DNA of 64,000 nt, taken from Gamsiella multidivaricata (lineage: Eukaryota; Mortierellomycota; Mortierellomycetes; Mortierellales; Mortierellaceae). The translations under genes and the position numbers were made by a program. Positions within the stretch are counted from its first letter, which is position 1. Each line of letters begins with the position of its first letter. Shown here in pieces: positions 10,301 through 22,900 of this stretch. The stretch is taken from positions 1 through 64,000 of the forward strand of contig NW_026251786.1 in the NCBI RefSeq assembly GCF_025024155.1. Direction: 5' to 3'. The notes beneath the pieces are model-generated. The model was given only the letters and a program-made list of their open reading frames with translations. It did no database searches and was not told where the DNA came from.

Positions 10301-13300
10301 TTTGTGAACTTGCGCTCATCTGGCGATTCCAGGAACTTCCTGAAGATATGGAGTGGACGGACGTGTGTTACCGAGAGGTACTATCTGTAGAGGCGTGCGT
10401 GCACGCCAAAAAGGTCAAGGTCCGCCTGATGCCAGCCAAGTGGTACAGATATACATATGACATCACGGCTATCGCAGGGGATCCGCAAGAGGATACTCTA
10501 ACAGTGCCTCTTTCCGATGAGGACTCTCTCTCTGCCTCAGAAGAGTACCGATTGGCGGAGGGATTTATCCGTCTGGTGAGCGTCTATGCCATGGGGGCGG
10601 ATGACTGCAAGGAATCCATCATACGCTACCTGAAGAAATACATTCGCCCGACGCTCGAGAGCCCAGTATCTTCGCTGATAACCCTTTGCATTGCGTGGGA
10701 ACAGGATAAGAAGCACTACTTTGAGACGATCATGAAGGAGCTTCTCCCTATTGACCGCATCACCTGGGTTCCAGATGCCAATGCCACCAAGGGCGACAAC
10801 CCTTTGGGTATTATTCTCGAGAAGGCTAAGACCAGATCGTCCGCCTATGGCGCCGCCAAGATCATCATGGACTATTGTGTGACCCACGCTAATAGGTCCA
10901 GGAACCTTGCTTTCTTAAAACCTCTATACGACGTCTTCGGCGATGTCATGGAGGTCTTCCCCGACGAAGCATACCAGATCCTAGGTAGGATCGCCTTCAT
11001 ACCCGTCATGCATTATTCCTACATATTAGAAAACCGTATAATTGCCGAGCCTCCAAGGATTCGCCTACGATTTTGGGAACCAAGAAACGAGGTCATATAC
11101 AAACTAAAAAATCCGATCTTCCAGCTTCGTGTGTCTGCGGAGGAACCAGATCCAAATAACCACAAATTCACTCGGCCGATATTCATGGTCGCCTTTGACG
11201 CCCTTTGGCACTATCGAGATGAGACCAAACCTCCGGGATCAAACGCCGATGCCCTGAAGGATGTATCTGATACGACGACCACCAACTGGTACAAGACCCT
11301 CTACTACATGATCCGACTGAAGACCCGTTTAAGAATTCACAATTATGTGGAGGCGTATGACTTTAGCATCGAGTTTTATGACAACCCTGCTATCGCAGCA
11401 TTGGTCACATACAAATGGTAGGACTCACCATGCCGCTAGGCGCTCGAAAAACATACCACTGAGTGCCCCCTAACGCTTTGGTCATCTTGTTGATTTAACG
11501 CCCATTAGGAATACGATCGGACACTGGTACTGGCTTGTGCGGTTCTCATCCCAGTGTTGCTTTTACGCCCTGGTGGTGATCGCATCTCTTATGCAGGTGT
11601 ACTACCACCAGCCAAGTCAGCTCATCGGTCTGTTTATCGCCATCATTGTGCTGGCTGCTGTGTTTCTTTGGCTCGAGCTACTCCAGGCTTTCCGCAGTGT
11701 ATCGCGTTACACAAAGTAATGAACGATGGAAAAACATAAGAGTTCGACACAAAACGCGTATGTAGCTAACATCTACTGTTTTACTCTTTGTTTGCATCGT
11801 GCCTCTCAGGTCCGGATACAATATCCTGGACGTCCTTGCATTCGGTCTTCCGATGACAGCTGCAATCCAACAGCTGTTTGTTATCTATCAGTCCGACTCT
11901 CTCGGTAACACACGCCTGCTCAGCTTCTCTGTTCTGGCAGTCTTCTTGCATATGGTAATAGGGGTCGCAATACTGCTGTGCTTCCTGGCCCCCTCGTATA
12001 GAGCCCAGTCCATGTTGCCTCCATCGTAAACTTAGCAATGGCCTTGACCTTTTTTTTTTTTTTTTTTTTCCTTTTCTCCCCCTCCTGTAGCTATTCGAAC
12101 TGAGGATCAACAAGAGCGTGTGCAAGTATGTCACCATTATCCAGGAGACGGTGATTGAGATCCGCGTATTCTTCATCATCTTTGCAACCGGAATTTTGGG
12201 GTTCGCGGTCGCGACCCTGCACTTGCTCCGAGGCTGTCCCTATGAGGGATGCGAAGAACCAGAGACGGCGTTCTCGCACAATTTCTTGGGCGCATTGTCG
12301 GATACGTATTTTTTCATGGTAACGGGCAGCAATTCCCACGGTGCTGCTCTCGCGGCTCTTTAACGAACTACGGGATGCGCTCTCACTAAACCGCCGGATT
12401 TGCGTTTTTTTTTTCTTCCTCCTGTTCTGGCTGTGTATAGGGCGGACGCTGGGACCCTGTTAGCGACGAGTTTGCTGCTCAGGAGTGGGCCTTCCATCTG
12501 CTGATGGCGATCTTTTTCTTCTTTACGGTTGTTCTGATGCTGAACGTCCTTATTGGTAGGAACATATCCGCCTTTTTTTTTTCTCTCTTACTTATCCTTC
12601 TCTCCTTTCCACTTTTTTATTCTCTCTGTCTTTTTCTTTCTGTCTTTTTCTTTTTGCGTGCATGACGGCTGTCGAGAACATGCGCTGCTCGCGACCGCCG
12701 CAGACTAATGCGAGGCTACGTATCCATACTACACCGAATAGCGCTTATCAATGTGGCATTCCAGAAGGGCGATGACGGCTGGCGCCTTGTCTGGACCGAG
12801 TCCCGACTGCGGTACATCGAGTTGGCCGAGAACATGTCGTATCATATCCCCGGGTTCCGTAAGACACACAACTGGTTCCCGAAGGAGATTTACTTTACCG
12901 CGACTGCGAAGCAGGTCCGGGCTTATCGTGAAAAATACCACGCCAGAGACAGGGCGACCGAAGATCTGGAGATGATGGAGAAATGGATGCGTGGGCCCGA
13001 AGATGACGACGACTATCAGGACGACGATGAGGAAGTCGATGCGGATGTTGGCGGTGGCGAGACCAACATGGACACTAAGCAGGAGGGTGATAGGGACAAA
13101 GAAGATAGCGCTGTGACAGAGAAGAACGAAGACGAGAAGAATAAGAACAGTGCTGATGATGATGAGGCAGATAGAGGTCATACACGGCATTTAGATGGGG
13201 TGATCGAAGATCTCAGCGAAGCCGAGTATCGCAACACGATTGAAGATAGTGCCAGAAGACGGAGGAGGGTGAAGGCGATCCCTTCATCGGATAACTTGAC

Positions 13301-13517
13301 TGGAGTTAGAGGGGCAGAAAGCGATACAGAAGAGCAGGACGTTTCGTTCTCCCATCAGGGCCAGGGCGACTTGGCTGTTCGTATGCTGAACGTCCAAGTC
13401 GGAGACCTCAAGTCTCAGGTGGGAGAGTTGCAGATGCAATTGATGGCGCAACAGGAGCAGGCTCAGAGACAGTTTGAGGAACTCAAGAACCTATTGACGC
13501 AGCGCGCCGGGAACTAA
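7398..13517 (+). CDS. WD40 beta-propeller / TRP-like six-helix cation channel fusion protein
   Basis: About 1,680 residues from at least 12 exons: 7398-7713, one uncertain exon around 7782-7869, 7920-8155, 8255-8348, 8408-8584, 8678-9765, 9853-11417, 11509-11715, 11810-11954, 12091-12318, 12441-12555, 12742-13517. Order: acidic N-terminus; a globular domain (7920-8584) that may be lectin/PP2-like; a WD40-type propeller (ISIWDFDTGKLVS, IQIRDTLTGIKLG, HVDMWDLRT); a helical linker; six membrane helices in four exons; an acidic tail; and a C-terminal coiled coil. S6 ends MLNVLIALINVAFQ, close to the TRP-family S6 end. The pore loop between S5 and S6 includes YFFMGGRWDPV. It is probably a non-selective cation channel of an internal or plasma membrane. 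Phases join from 7920 onward; the 7714-7919 segment does not resolve, so exon 2 may be wrong or the gene may carry a lesion. Confidence 0.75.
11509..12766 (+). other. Six-helix ion-transport domain of the channel gene
   Basis: Hydrophobic segments: two in exon 11509-11715 (FYALVVIASLMQVYY; LIGLFIAIIVLAAVFLWLEL), two in 11810-11954, one in 12091-12318 (VFFIIFATGILGFAVATLHL), then a Cys-containing pore turret and pore loop, and S6 in 12441-12555 running into 12742. Introns fall between helix pairs. The domain follows the voltage-gated/TRP fold, but S4 carries no regular arginine ladder, so voltage gating is unlikely. Confidence 0.7.
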
Positions 13518-13701
13518 GAAAATTCGTCCGCAGCAGTGTATTTGTAGAATAACATAATATATCGACCATGGGGGTTTTAATTTATGCGCGGTGTGGCAGA
13601 ACTTTGATGCTTCTGCCATCCTCAACAATGATATCAACAAACGATTATTTATTATTTTAGTTCGCAATAGGTACGATAAGATATATGTACAAGTAGAGTC
13701 T

Positions 13702-16700
13702 CTACAGGGTCGGGTAGAGGCGATCGCGAGCATTGTCTCCTTGCGACATCATAGTCATCGATTTCTTCTTGGCCTCGTTTGCCAGCAGTGATTCCCGTAG
13801 ATCGACGGGCAGGGCCTCGATCAAGAGACGGATCTGATCCCGCAGCTGCTCCTTCTGCTTCATCGTTGCTTTGATTGCACTCGCCTCTGGCGCATATCGC
13901 CGTCGTTGTCGCTCTGGACTTGACTCTCGTGATTCTCGTGCACCCTTCGGTCCTTGCACATCTGTATCCCGGCCTCTGTTATCGTTCCAGCCTGTGTTCA
14001 GTGACGAGGACGATGATGACCGAGAGGGTGTGGCCGCTCTTGACGAGTTGGAACTGGGGGAGGGGGTGTTCGAAACCTGGCCACCTGACTCTGGATGGCG
14101 CTGAGAAGGGATAGTCGTAGACCCAATAGAGCCGCTAGCGCCATTCATGCTGCTTGGATTGAGCTGTTTGTTAGATGGCACAGGAGTCGAAGGAGAGGGC
14201 TTTGGTCGACTGTCCTGCGAGACATCTGGTGGCGGTGTCATAGTCCTGGGCTCCGCATCGCTGTTACTGCCACTGCCACTGCCGCTGTGACTCGCTGCTC
14301 CACTTTGGCTTCCGCTCCTACTATGGCGGCCGTTGACAGAATGCTTATGGCTAGCTATCAGATCTCCTGACCAGGAGTTACCATTCCCATAGTCTAGCAG
14401 TGAATCTGGCCCAGCATCGGTGGAAGTATGCGATCCCTCTCTAGAGAGGCCAGGTCGAGTACGTGCCTTTGATCCGAGACTGAGCAAGTCGCCCTTATTG
14501 GCTGAGCTGCCCAGTTCTTCCCTCATCCTGACCAGCAAGTCCACAAGTTCAACTTCATTTCTCCCCTTGACCCATCCAACGACGTCGCCCAAGCTGAGAA
14601 TCTCCAGGTAGCGCTTCCTGAGTTCGTTCTGGGCCGCGATGGTGCGCAATCGCAGCCATGTCGCAAAGTTGCCGCATTTGAGAAAATCCTTGTAGAAGCT
14701 CTGGCATGCTTCCGAGTTGGATTTAAATGTCGACGTTTTGAAGGTGATGGCGGGCGGATTCTTAGACAGAAACTTGAGGAATGTCTGTTGCTTGAAAGGT
14801 TCGATATATGGGTACTGAGATGTGGATGACAATGAGCTGTTGGGAGGAAGAGGTGATCAGAACTAGCACTAAAAGACAACCCCCTCATCCAGGTAGATGC
14901 ATATACGATGCAGACCAAGACTTACATGTCGTTGGGCACCAAAGTGGCGAAATATCGGTTGAGAGGCACCAAGAACTTTTCCGTGAGTGTCGCAAAATGC
15001 TTGCGCAGGATATTATCCAGCAGATAATCTGTCGTTCACGGGGTTGAGCGCGCCATAAAGCATGAGATTCTTTTTCCAAAGAAACAGCATCCATATTTCT
15101 TCCTCACGGAAATGCAAAAGCAAACATACCAGGCGAGGATCGGTTCGCGGTCGCTTCCGCTAACATGCACAAAAGATTGGTGTCTTTGGCAATCGCTCCT
15201 TTGCGTTTGCTAACCACGCCCTAAAAACGCATACCATGCCAGCAGCGAAGGTGTTAGTCACGAACATTGAGTTGTATAGCATAGCATTCCGCACAATCAC
15301 TAAAAAAAATATAGACCGCAATACTTGCCTGCACAAATTCCAGAGAACTCGGTTTGGCATGCCTTGGACTTCTTACTGCCTTCCCTACTGACCCATCGTT
15401 CATCAATCTGTTATTTGGCCTCCTGTTCATAGGTTTGCCTATCTTGATGATATGTGGCCAATGCTCCAGCGTCTTGGCGAAAAATGGATTTGTGACTCCA
15501 AGTACAATGCTGCTCGGTGGCGATGACTTGTTGCAGAATGATTTGAAATCCGTGTCCTGGATTGTAAAGTATGGCCGATAGTCTCCGCAGTATGGAATCT
15601 AGAAGTATGCGAATGTAAAGCACATTCAGTTCCAACATCCTTTCCACAGCATTCCATGTCTACGCTCCAGTCACTCCAACTCACGGGATTAATGAGGTCA
15701 ACCAACGAGGCGACAGATTCACTGCAAACTTCAGGAGACGTTCCAATCAGCATAATGGGCTCTGCAAGAGTCATCAGTTCCCAGCACAGCCACAGGTCGG
15801 GGACAAGGTCCTGAAAGTGCTTGTACAGTCCGCCATTCATTGGAACAGATGATAAGATGTGGGTATCGGGCTGGAAGGTTGCTATTTCAAAGGGCGCTGT
15901 TTCGAGTAGCTGAGGCTGGTGTGGTTTGGCGAGCTGTACTTGGTAAAGTGTACCCATGAAGGGCAACTCCATGAGACTGTCCGTTACAGGGGGTCTCCAT
16001 GTGGCCATGTTGTGAAAGGCAGCCTCGAGCATGGGCTTGCCGACCTCGAAATAGGCAGGTCCCAGGACAGAGACCAGTTTTGAGAAGAATCCGATGAATG
16101 GGTGCTGTGAGAGGAGGACGACAGACTTTTGGAAATACCCTCTTCTAATAGAAGGATCCTGCTTTTGCCTGAAGAAGACATATCCATATAAAAAACCAGC
16201 ATCCGTAGTCGGGCCTAATTGTAGACCGCGGACAAAGCATAATTGACATAGTTAGCATAATTAGCATGCAATGCAAGGCGTTAAGATAATCAAAGGCCAT
16301 ACCAGTGGCAGCTCTCCCAGCGGTAGTTGATCGGATGCGAAAATTGAAGACGATATCGCCAACATCGAAGGTGTTTGAATCCGGGAAGGAGGAGAAGCAA
16401 CTAAGACGTAGAGCAAAAAAGGAATGCAGATCAGTGCTCCTGTTTTCACCGAGATGGATTTTCCCCTTCCTCCATTGTGCTACCATCTTAGAACCATGTT
16501 CGGGCAGTTTTTAAGGTAATGAGATCCTCCCTGCAGCAACAAACAAAAAGGTGAGCTTACATATTCTTGCTCTCCTCCGGTGTGAAATCCGAGGGCGGAT
16601 AGACGGACTCGATGGCTAAACAGACAGACAGGGAGCATTGTAGGTTAGCCCCTGCTTGCAGCTGCGATGCAATACGATGTATCGCTGCTCCAATTTGATT

Positions 16701-17899
16701 GCAAATAATTTAAAAAAATGCGGAGTCCTGTTTCCTGGCCCTTCGTCTGCTCGACCTGGCCCCTGTCTGGGTTTCCATGCTTTTCCTGCTTATCCTATTT
16801 GGTCATTATCCTTTCCTCCTAAGGAAACCCTCGTTCCTGTAAAATACTGTTTACGCTTATTCCCTTGTCCATATGTGTAACAATGTGCATAAACAAATGC
16901 TCTGTCTGGTACTAGTGGTGTCGTTGTTGTATTGTTCAGTTGTGGGACCCCACAAATGTCCCGAAGTCAGTCTGTCAGAGGACATGGCCTGACTCTCGCT
17001 CGGACGATGTGACTCCTGCATGAGCGCAACCTTAAAAACTGAAAAAAGACGAACTCTGATTCGATCCTCCTGCGTCCACATGCCATATGCTTCCTGGTGT
17101 CCTGGCGCCGGGTTCCTACTGCTACCGTACCAATAGCGGATATGCTAAAGGCGACGTAGATCCAGTTCCTCACAATATTCCTGTCTCCCAATAGGCAGTT
17201 GTAATCCATTGTTCTGCTCAATCGGAGTGCTTGGATGCAAAAGGGGGCAGAGACAAACATAAGACCACTTCGTCACGCCTACGATCGAGACTTGCCTTGG
17301 CCTTTTTCGAGATCAAAGTTGACGACACAAAAGCACACCATCCATTGCCGGAGCTGATCAATTGCTATCATATCCATGATATCCCAACTGCTCGATCTCC
17401 GGTTGTGGCCCCCATCCAGCTCAAAGTTCTCTGGAATGGTATGGATCGGTGGTCGTCTTGTGGGCGTAGTAGAACCAGGGATTATTGCTGTTGCTACAGT
17501 TGCTGTTCCTGTTGCTGTTCCTGTTCCTGTTCCTGTTCCTGTTTCTGTCCCTGTCCCTGTCCTTTTCGACCTTGACTGTGAAGAAGCCGCTGTCGGGGAT
17601 GAGGTCAAGGATATAGTCGAGACCTGGTGTTCATTGGCAGGTGGTGCTGGGGAAGTGCCTCTGCTTGCTCGCGTCTTTGTGACAACGCTAGAGTTAGTGC
17701 GTCGTAAGGAAGAGGCGCCAAAGAGGGCAGGCAGGCTTTCTGTACTGATGGACTGCATGTTGTAGGGCTGGGAAAGGTGTTTCGATCTTGGGCTAGGTTC
17801 TTGGGAGGCAGCGCTCTCTTGAAGGGACCCTTGGCGACCGGTCGAGAGAGTTGAGAAGGATGGAGCAGAGGGCGGTGAAGACCCGTACGTAGAAGACAT
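13702..17899 (-). CDS. DENND6 (FAM116)-type DENN-domain Rab guanine-nucleotide exchange factor
   Basis: Eight exons on the minus strand: 17899-17296, 16615-16561, 16400-16303, 16214-15685, 15598-15329, 15220-15130, 15028-14926, 14836-13702. All phases join to give 961 residues. A Ser-rich N-terminus with a Gly-Thr hexanucleotide repeat leads to QWMVCFCVVNFDLEKGQ, then the uDENN signature YPPSDFTPEESKN and SFPDSN. The central DENN block includes LWLCWELMTLAEPIML and VLGVTNPFFAKTLEHWPHI, and the C-terminal dDENN part includes GNFATWLRLR and GWVKGRNEVELVDLL. Family members activate Rab14/Rab35-like GTPases in endocytic recycling. The C-terminal extension (about 700-900) is Ser-rich and lost from the animal protein. 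Two introns, 16616-17295 and 15221-15328, start with GCAAGT instead of GT. Intron 1 (680 nt) is far longer than the others. Confidence 0.88.
17480..17562. repeat. In-frame hexanucleotide repeat coding for Gly-Thr
   Basis: CTGTTC/CTGTTG/CTGTCC units on the + strand encode a (Gly-Thr)n and Ala-Thr tract in the disordered N-terminus of the DENND6-type protein. Likely length-variable between strains. Confidence 0.75.
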
Positions 17900-17959
17900 A
17901 ATTGGAGGACTAGGATAAAACGAAGGAGTAGAGGTAAGAGAGACGATATGAAAGCAATT

Positions 17960-18003
<44 letters not shown>

Positions 18004-19994
18004 CGAAAAGGTGACTGAGAGCGGAGGTGGAGGTTGAAGGTGGGTAAAAAATGATGTGAAATAAATGAGGCGTGAAAGGCAAAGGCGCTTTGGCTCCGCG
18101 TTAGTGTTAGAAACAGAGCCAGGGAAACAGAGACAGGGGGATATAAGCGGAGAAAGCGACCAGCGGGACGTTACGACGGGCGAGTCTGGGAACAAGGAAA
18201 AGAGATGGGGATGAGGATGAGGAAGAAATAGTAAGAAAGGAATGATCAATAAAGGTGTGGTTTGCATTTTCGCATTCCTTTCCCTGCCTTCCTGACCTCA
18301 TTCGCTCCATTCCTATCCCATCCACGGAAATAGACTACAGTTTTATGCAATTACACAAAACACAACACGAACAGGATCCATGGATCATTACTCCACATCA
18401 ATTCCTGGATATAAATATGTCGACAAAAAAAAGGTCCGTCATCGGACTGGCTGCGACCCTGCAGATGTATAAGAAAACCATATTTACAGGAATGAGGAAG
18501 AGAAGGCCAGGTTGTGCAAAGTAAGAAGAGACGTCATGAGCTGCAGATGTTCGTCCTCCAAGCTGGCATCCCAGCTTGGTCCATGTGCGTAGGGTAGGAA
18601 CCCTTGCATTCGCCCCCCCCCAGTATTGAAATTGGACCATGTTCATGAGCAAAGCTTTAATATTTTTTTACAGGGCGCTACCCGGTTCCCAGTTACAGAT
18701 CACTGATGATCCTGGCTCTCAAATAGTTCTTATCTGTTGCCTATCCGTATCAGTGAGGTCTAGTATACCGAATCGCCCTTTCACTCAATGATGACATGTA
18801 CATGAATCGTACATCGACTACCATCCATGTCGCCACCCTTCTGCTGGCATCGATCTATCTTGATGACGGGAATATCGATCGAAGACCTCGATCCAGTCAT
18901 CGGAGTATTCATCATATGATAGCGTGTATATTCAACATCTCAGAGCTGAAAGCTGAACAAACATATCAAACTAGATGTACCCTTACCCTTTTGTCTTCAT
19001 TGTGTTTTATCAACTGGCGGTTAAAGAAAATGAAGGAGAATGGTAATATTGATGCAATCCATCCCAATACTTCCTTCCATCATCCTCTCTCAGCTCAGAA
19101 GTCAATGTGATGAAGACAGAAGACGGGCCAAACGGATTGCTGAAAGGAATGGATGACGATGAGAGTAGCAACAAACTTCCCGAGTGATATGTAGATTTGA
19201 AAAGACACGAGCAAGCAAGCACATCTAGAGGCAGAGTATCAGTCATATCCGAGAACCGTGTTATAATGCACAACTTGACTTTTGTCCCGGGGTTTGGACG
19301 ATGTACGAAAATCCAGCACGCCCAGCTCGGGCTTTTTTTTTTTTACTTACTCCCTGTCCTAGTGCCGCTGGCACCACCATCACCACCCGACAGTAATCGT
19401 TAGAACTCAGGAAAGTCCTAGAAAGGGAGGCGGGGTTTATTCAGCACATATACCATTCTAACGTAGGCCAAGGGACGCAACAAAGCAATGCGTTTAATTA
19501 TATACACGATTGTTCATGACGCGTCTTCTACGTTTGTCGTTCGAAGGAGCAGCTGCCAGTGTCTTCGATGTCTCGACACATACGCGCCACTTGAAGCCAT
19601 AGATGGCAATTAACCACAATAGCACGATCCTAGGGCCGATGAAAGAACTACCGCCGCAAAACGCCCGGACGTGTTACATCTGCAATATCTGCTCATCCAC
19701 ACACCTGCAGGCTGCAAACACCACCAACAAAGAACCGCTCAAGAGGCAATTGTGGGCAGATCGACTCTCATAGTCTTGCGATCCATAATGGCTGATTTCT
19801 CTATTCGTAGACAGCTGCCTTTGCTTTGCTCCTTCATCTTATATTCTTATATATATCTTCGCTCTCCCTCTCTCTCACACACACTCTCCCTATTATCCAT
19901 TTCCTCCTACCCTCCCCCTCGTCTTGCTCGCTCGCTCATACGCTCTTAGTCTCTATCACAGGCCTTCACTCGAATAAGAACATTCTTGTAAAAT
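17900..19994. other. Intergenic, about 2.1 kb
   Basis: The divergent upstream regions of the DENND6-type gene (-) and the Ser-rich protein gene (+). It contains the GA microsatellite, CT-rich stretches at 19850-19930 just before the + gene, and short open frames of up to about 100 codons with no domain or splice support. No gene is called. Confidence 0.5.
17966..18001. repeat. (GA)18 dinucleotide microsatellite
   Basis: An uninterrupted GA run of about 36 bases lies about 70 bases upstream of the DENND6-type start codon, read as CT on its coding strand, so it is probably in the 5' UTR or core promoter. Confidence 0.9.
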
Positions 19995-22900
19995 ATGTCC
20001 GGTTTGCGGATCGACTGCTTATCAACTGCACCTGCATTGGATCCTGCCATCCCCTTCCTGCAATACCTCCCCATACTTCGAACCCTCTCACGTCATGTGC
20101 ACCTCCTGCAGCAACAATCTCACGGTCTCTTTCTCGCCTCCAATCCACAATTGAATCTACAACCGACCTCTAATACAACACCCGCACAGCCCCTCAATGT
20201 GCCCCAAGAAGCTGAGGATCTCTTGCAAACCAGTATGGCCCTGGCTTTGAGGTTCTGCAAGGTAACGCTAGTTCTACTGCCGGAGCTCCCTTCCTTTCAG
20301 CGACGTGTTCATGGCGCTATACTACGAGTCTTTGCACGGCAGGCCACCTGCTTTTTGGAGCAAATCCAGAGGTACCGCGACGGCGGCGCTGTAGGTTTCT
20401 GGCAGAGATACAGACCGCCTGCTCCCCTACCTAACGACAGCCGACAGCAGGGGGACGATCCTGGTAACAGGCAGCAAGTGGATGTTGGTGATCTCACACC
20501 AGGTCGGGCCACGGCCACAGTCAGCAATGGCCCTGTGGTGTTTTCGCATGAAAACGCAAGACCTGAAAGGCCTAGAAGAGTTCACACCGTTCCGAATTTC
20601 TCGGCCAGAAGGCACAATCAACGTCGTAGCAGGTCTTCGGCTCGATCGCCATGCTCAAGTGCGCAAGCGACACCTAGACCCAGATCAGAATCCAGGGATG
20701 CCTTATTCCGTCATCAGGCACCAGGAAACAGCTCGGATAAATCATTATTATCACGCCCGATATTATCTGCCATTGTCCAAGTATCTGTTCTAAGCGGAAG
20801 ATCATCAGCAACAAGATCTGAAGGAACCTCACAAGCAGCTACAGCTGCACGAACTATATCACCAGTCAGACCTTCACTGAATCCTCCACCAGACTTGACA
20901 GCCAGCGATCTCTGTCAGCCTGAACGAAAAGCGGAGCATGCGCAGTCTGCGTCTCCCGACAGATTATCGTCGTCTCCAGCGAACCTGCCCGCACGCGAGC
21001 CTCCGGTTTCTATACGGGCAAGGCCAATAGTTGCCGCACCGGACCTGACTGTCCATCACCCTTCTACTTGCGTTCGTGAGGCAACCCATGGAAGAACAAT
21101 GAGAGCAAGACCAGCGTCCCCAGACAATAGAACCCTTTCAGTAGCTCAGACTACCGCCCGTCTTCGTTGCGAAGACACGCCTGCGACACAGTCCACTAAG
21201 TTCAATGCTGCTTATCCGGAGCCAGCGGATACTCAGGTGGATGCACTCGAGAGATCTCAGTTGATTAGTGAACTGGAACATACAGTTCTAAACTTACCTC
21301 TTCCAGGCCAGCGCCACTCATCTTCGTCCTCGATTTCGTCCCCAACGTCTATGTCAAGGACGTCGATCGACTTTCAACAAGAGCTCTCTCGTCGCCTACA
21401 TCTAGCGGGCGCGTCTTTCTCAGCTTCTTCACTCTCACCGGAGATCGTCGTTACGGCAGCTACGTCATCGGCCTCGACGCGTTCTACGCCGTCAGCATCC
21501 TCTAGTTCTTCAGAATCCGAAACTGTGTCAATGCTTGCAATACCTTCTAGATCCTCTACTCGTTCTACACACAGACGGATACTTCCTTCATCTCCGGATA
21601 CAGAATCATTTAGAACTATATCGCAGCGATCATCCATGGTCCAATCCCTAATACAGCGCTATAGCGACCCAGACAGTTGTGAGGAGACACAGTCTCCACT
21701 TAACCACCAGTCGTCTCGATTCCAGGCCCCGTATCAAGACCTGTCATCTGTTCATAATCCGAAAAGCACAGCAACTAGTAAGTAGGCAATTTAGCATTCA
21801 AAAAAAAGAAAAGAAAAGAAAATGGCCTTCAATTCTAACAAGTTTTCATCCCTACAGAACGCGCGCCAATCTCCGTTCGACCTATCACCCCTACCTCCGG
21901 ATTAATGACGCGTAAGGCAGGATTTCGACCAGGTGCTAGAAACCCCCTCTCTATTCAATCATCGACTTCGGCTTCCTCAGAAGCACAGCCTCCTTCCTTG
22001 ATGTTATTATCCTCTTTCACCTCCTTTTCAGCTACATTGTCCATTTCAACCGCATCAGGCGGAGCCCCTGCCGCTACCTCTGAGGTTAAGGCCAGCGGCA
22101 TTAACGATGTACGGACGCTTGTAAACGCCGCCGGTGAAACTCTTCCTGAACCCACAGCGGGCTGGACTCCTACTGCCTCCGGCATTGAGAACAGCAGCGT
22201 TACTGCTGCTCGAGCCCGTGCAGGTTCCATTGGGCAAAGCCGATCGTTGGCGGATTACGAGCAAACTATGATTATGGAAACCGAGGAATTCGTGCGAAAA
22301 GTCGACACAGGTGCGAACCATATCCTGAATAGAATCTTTAGCCATGTGCCGCGACAACAACCAACGACCCAACACGTTAACAAAGACAGCAATCACCAAG
22401 GTTACAGTCGCTACTCTAGCAGAAACGGGTCCAGCCCAGTACCCCAGTTGGCAAGTTTGTCCAGTATACAGGTATCAAGCCCAACACCTCGGCTGCAAAG
22501 CCCTTGCGAGAGCGTGAGCGAGATGCGCTCAACGGCAGAGGCTACAGACGCGCGCTTCACAAAGAAATACGTCGAATGTGACGAGGACAAGGCAGTCAAC
22601 CAAGGCAGGCCCACTAGGGATTACACGAAAGGGAACCGAGCGTCAGATTCCCGGTTAAGGTCCTCGACTGATTCCAGAACCGTGGGTGGCAGTGTGAGTA
22701 GGGTACAATCTATTGTTGATCAGCTAAACGAAGGTTCGGCCGCAGGGTCCCAAGGGAAGCAACCTGCCGGGGTTGATGCGCCAAGCGTACGTGCAGCTCA
22801 GCGCCAGGCCCTCAAAGCATCGCCTGCTGCCACTTCTGGGATTACATCGCTTACATTAAGTCGCGACCACAGCCGCATCGGTTCCACGAGGCGGAATTTT

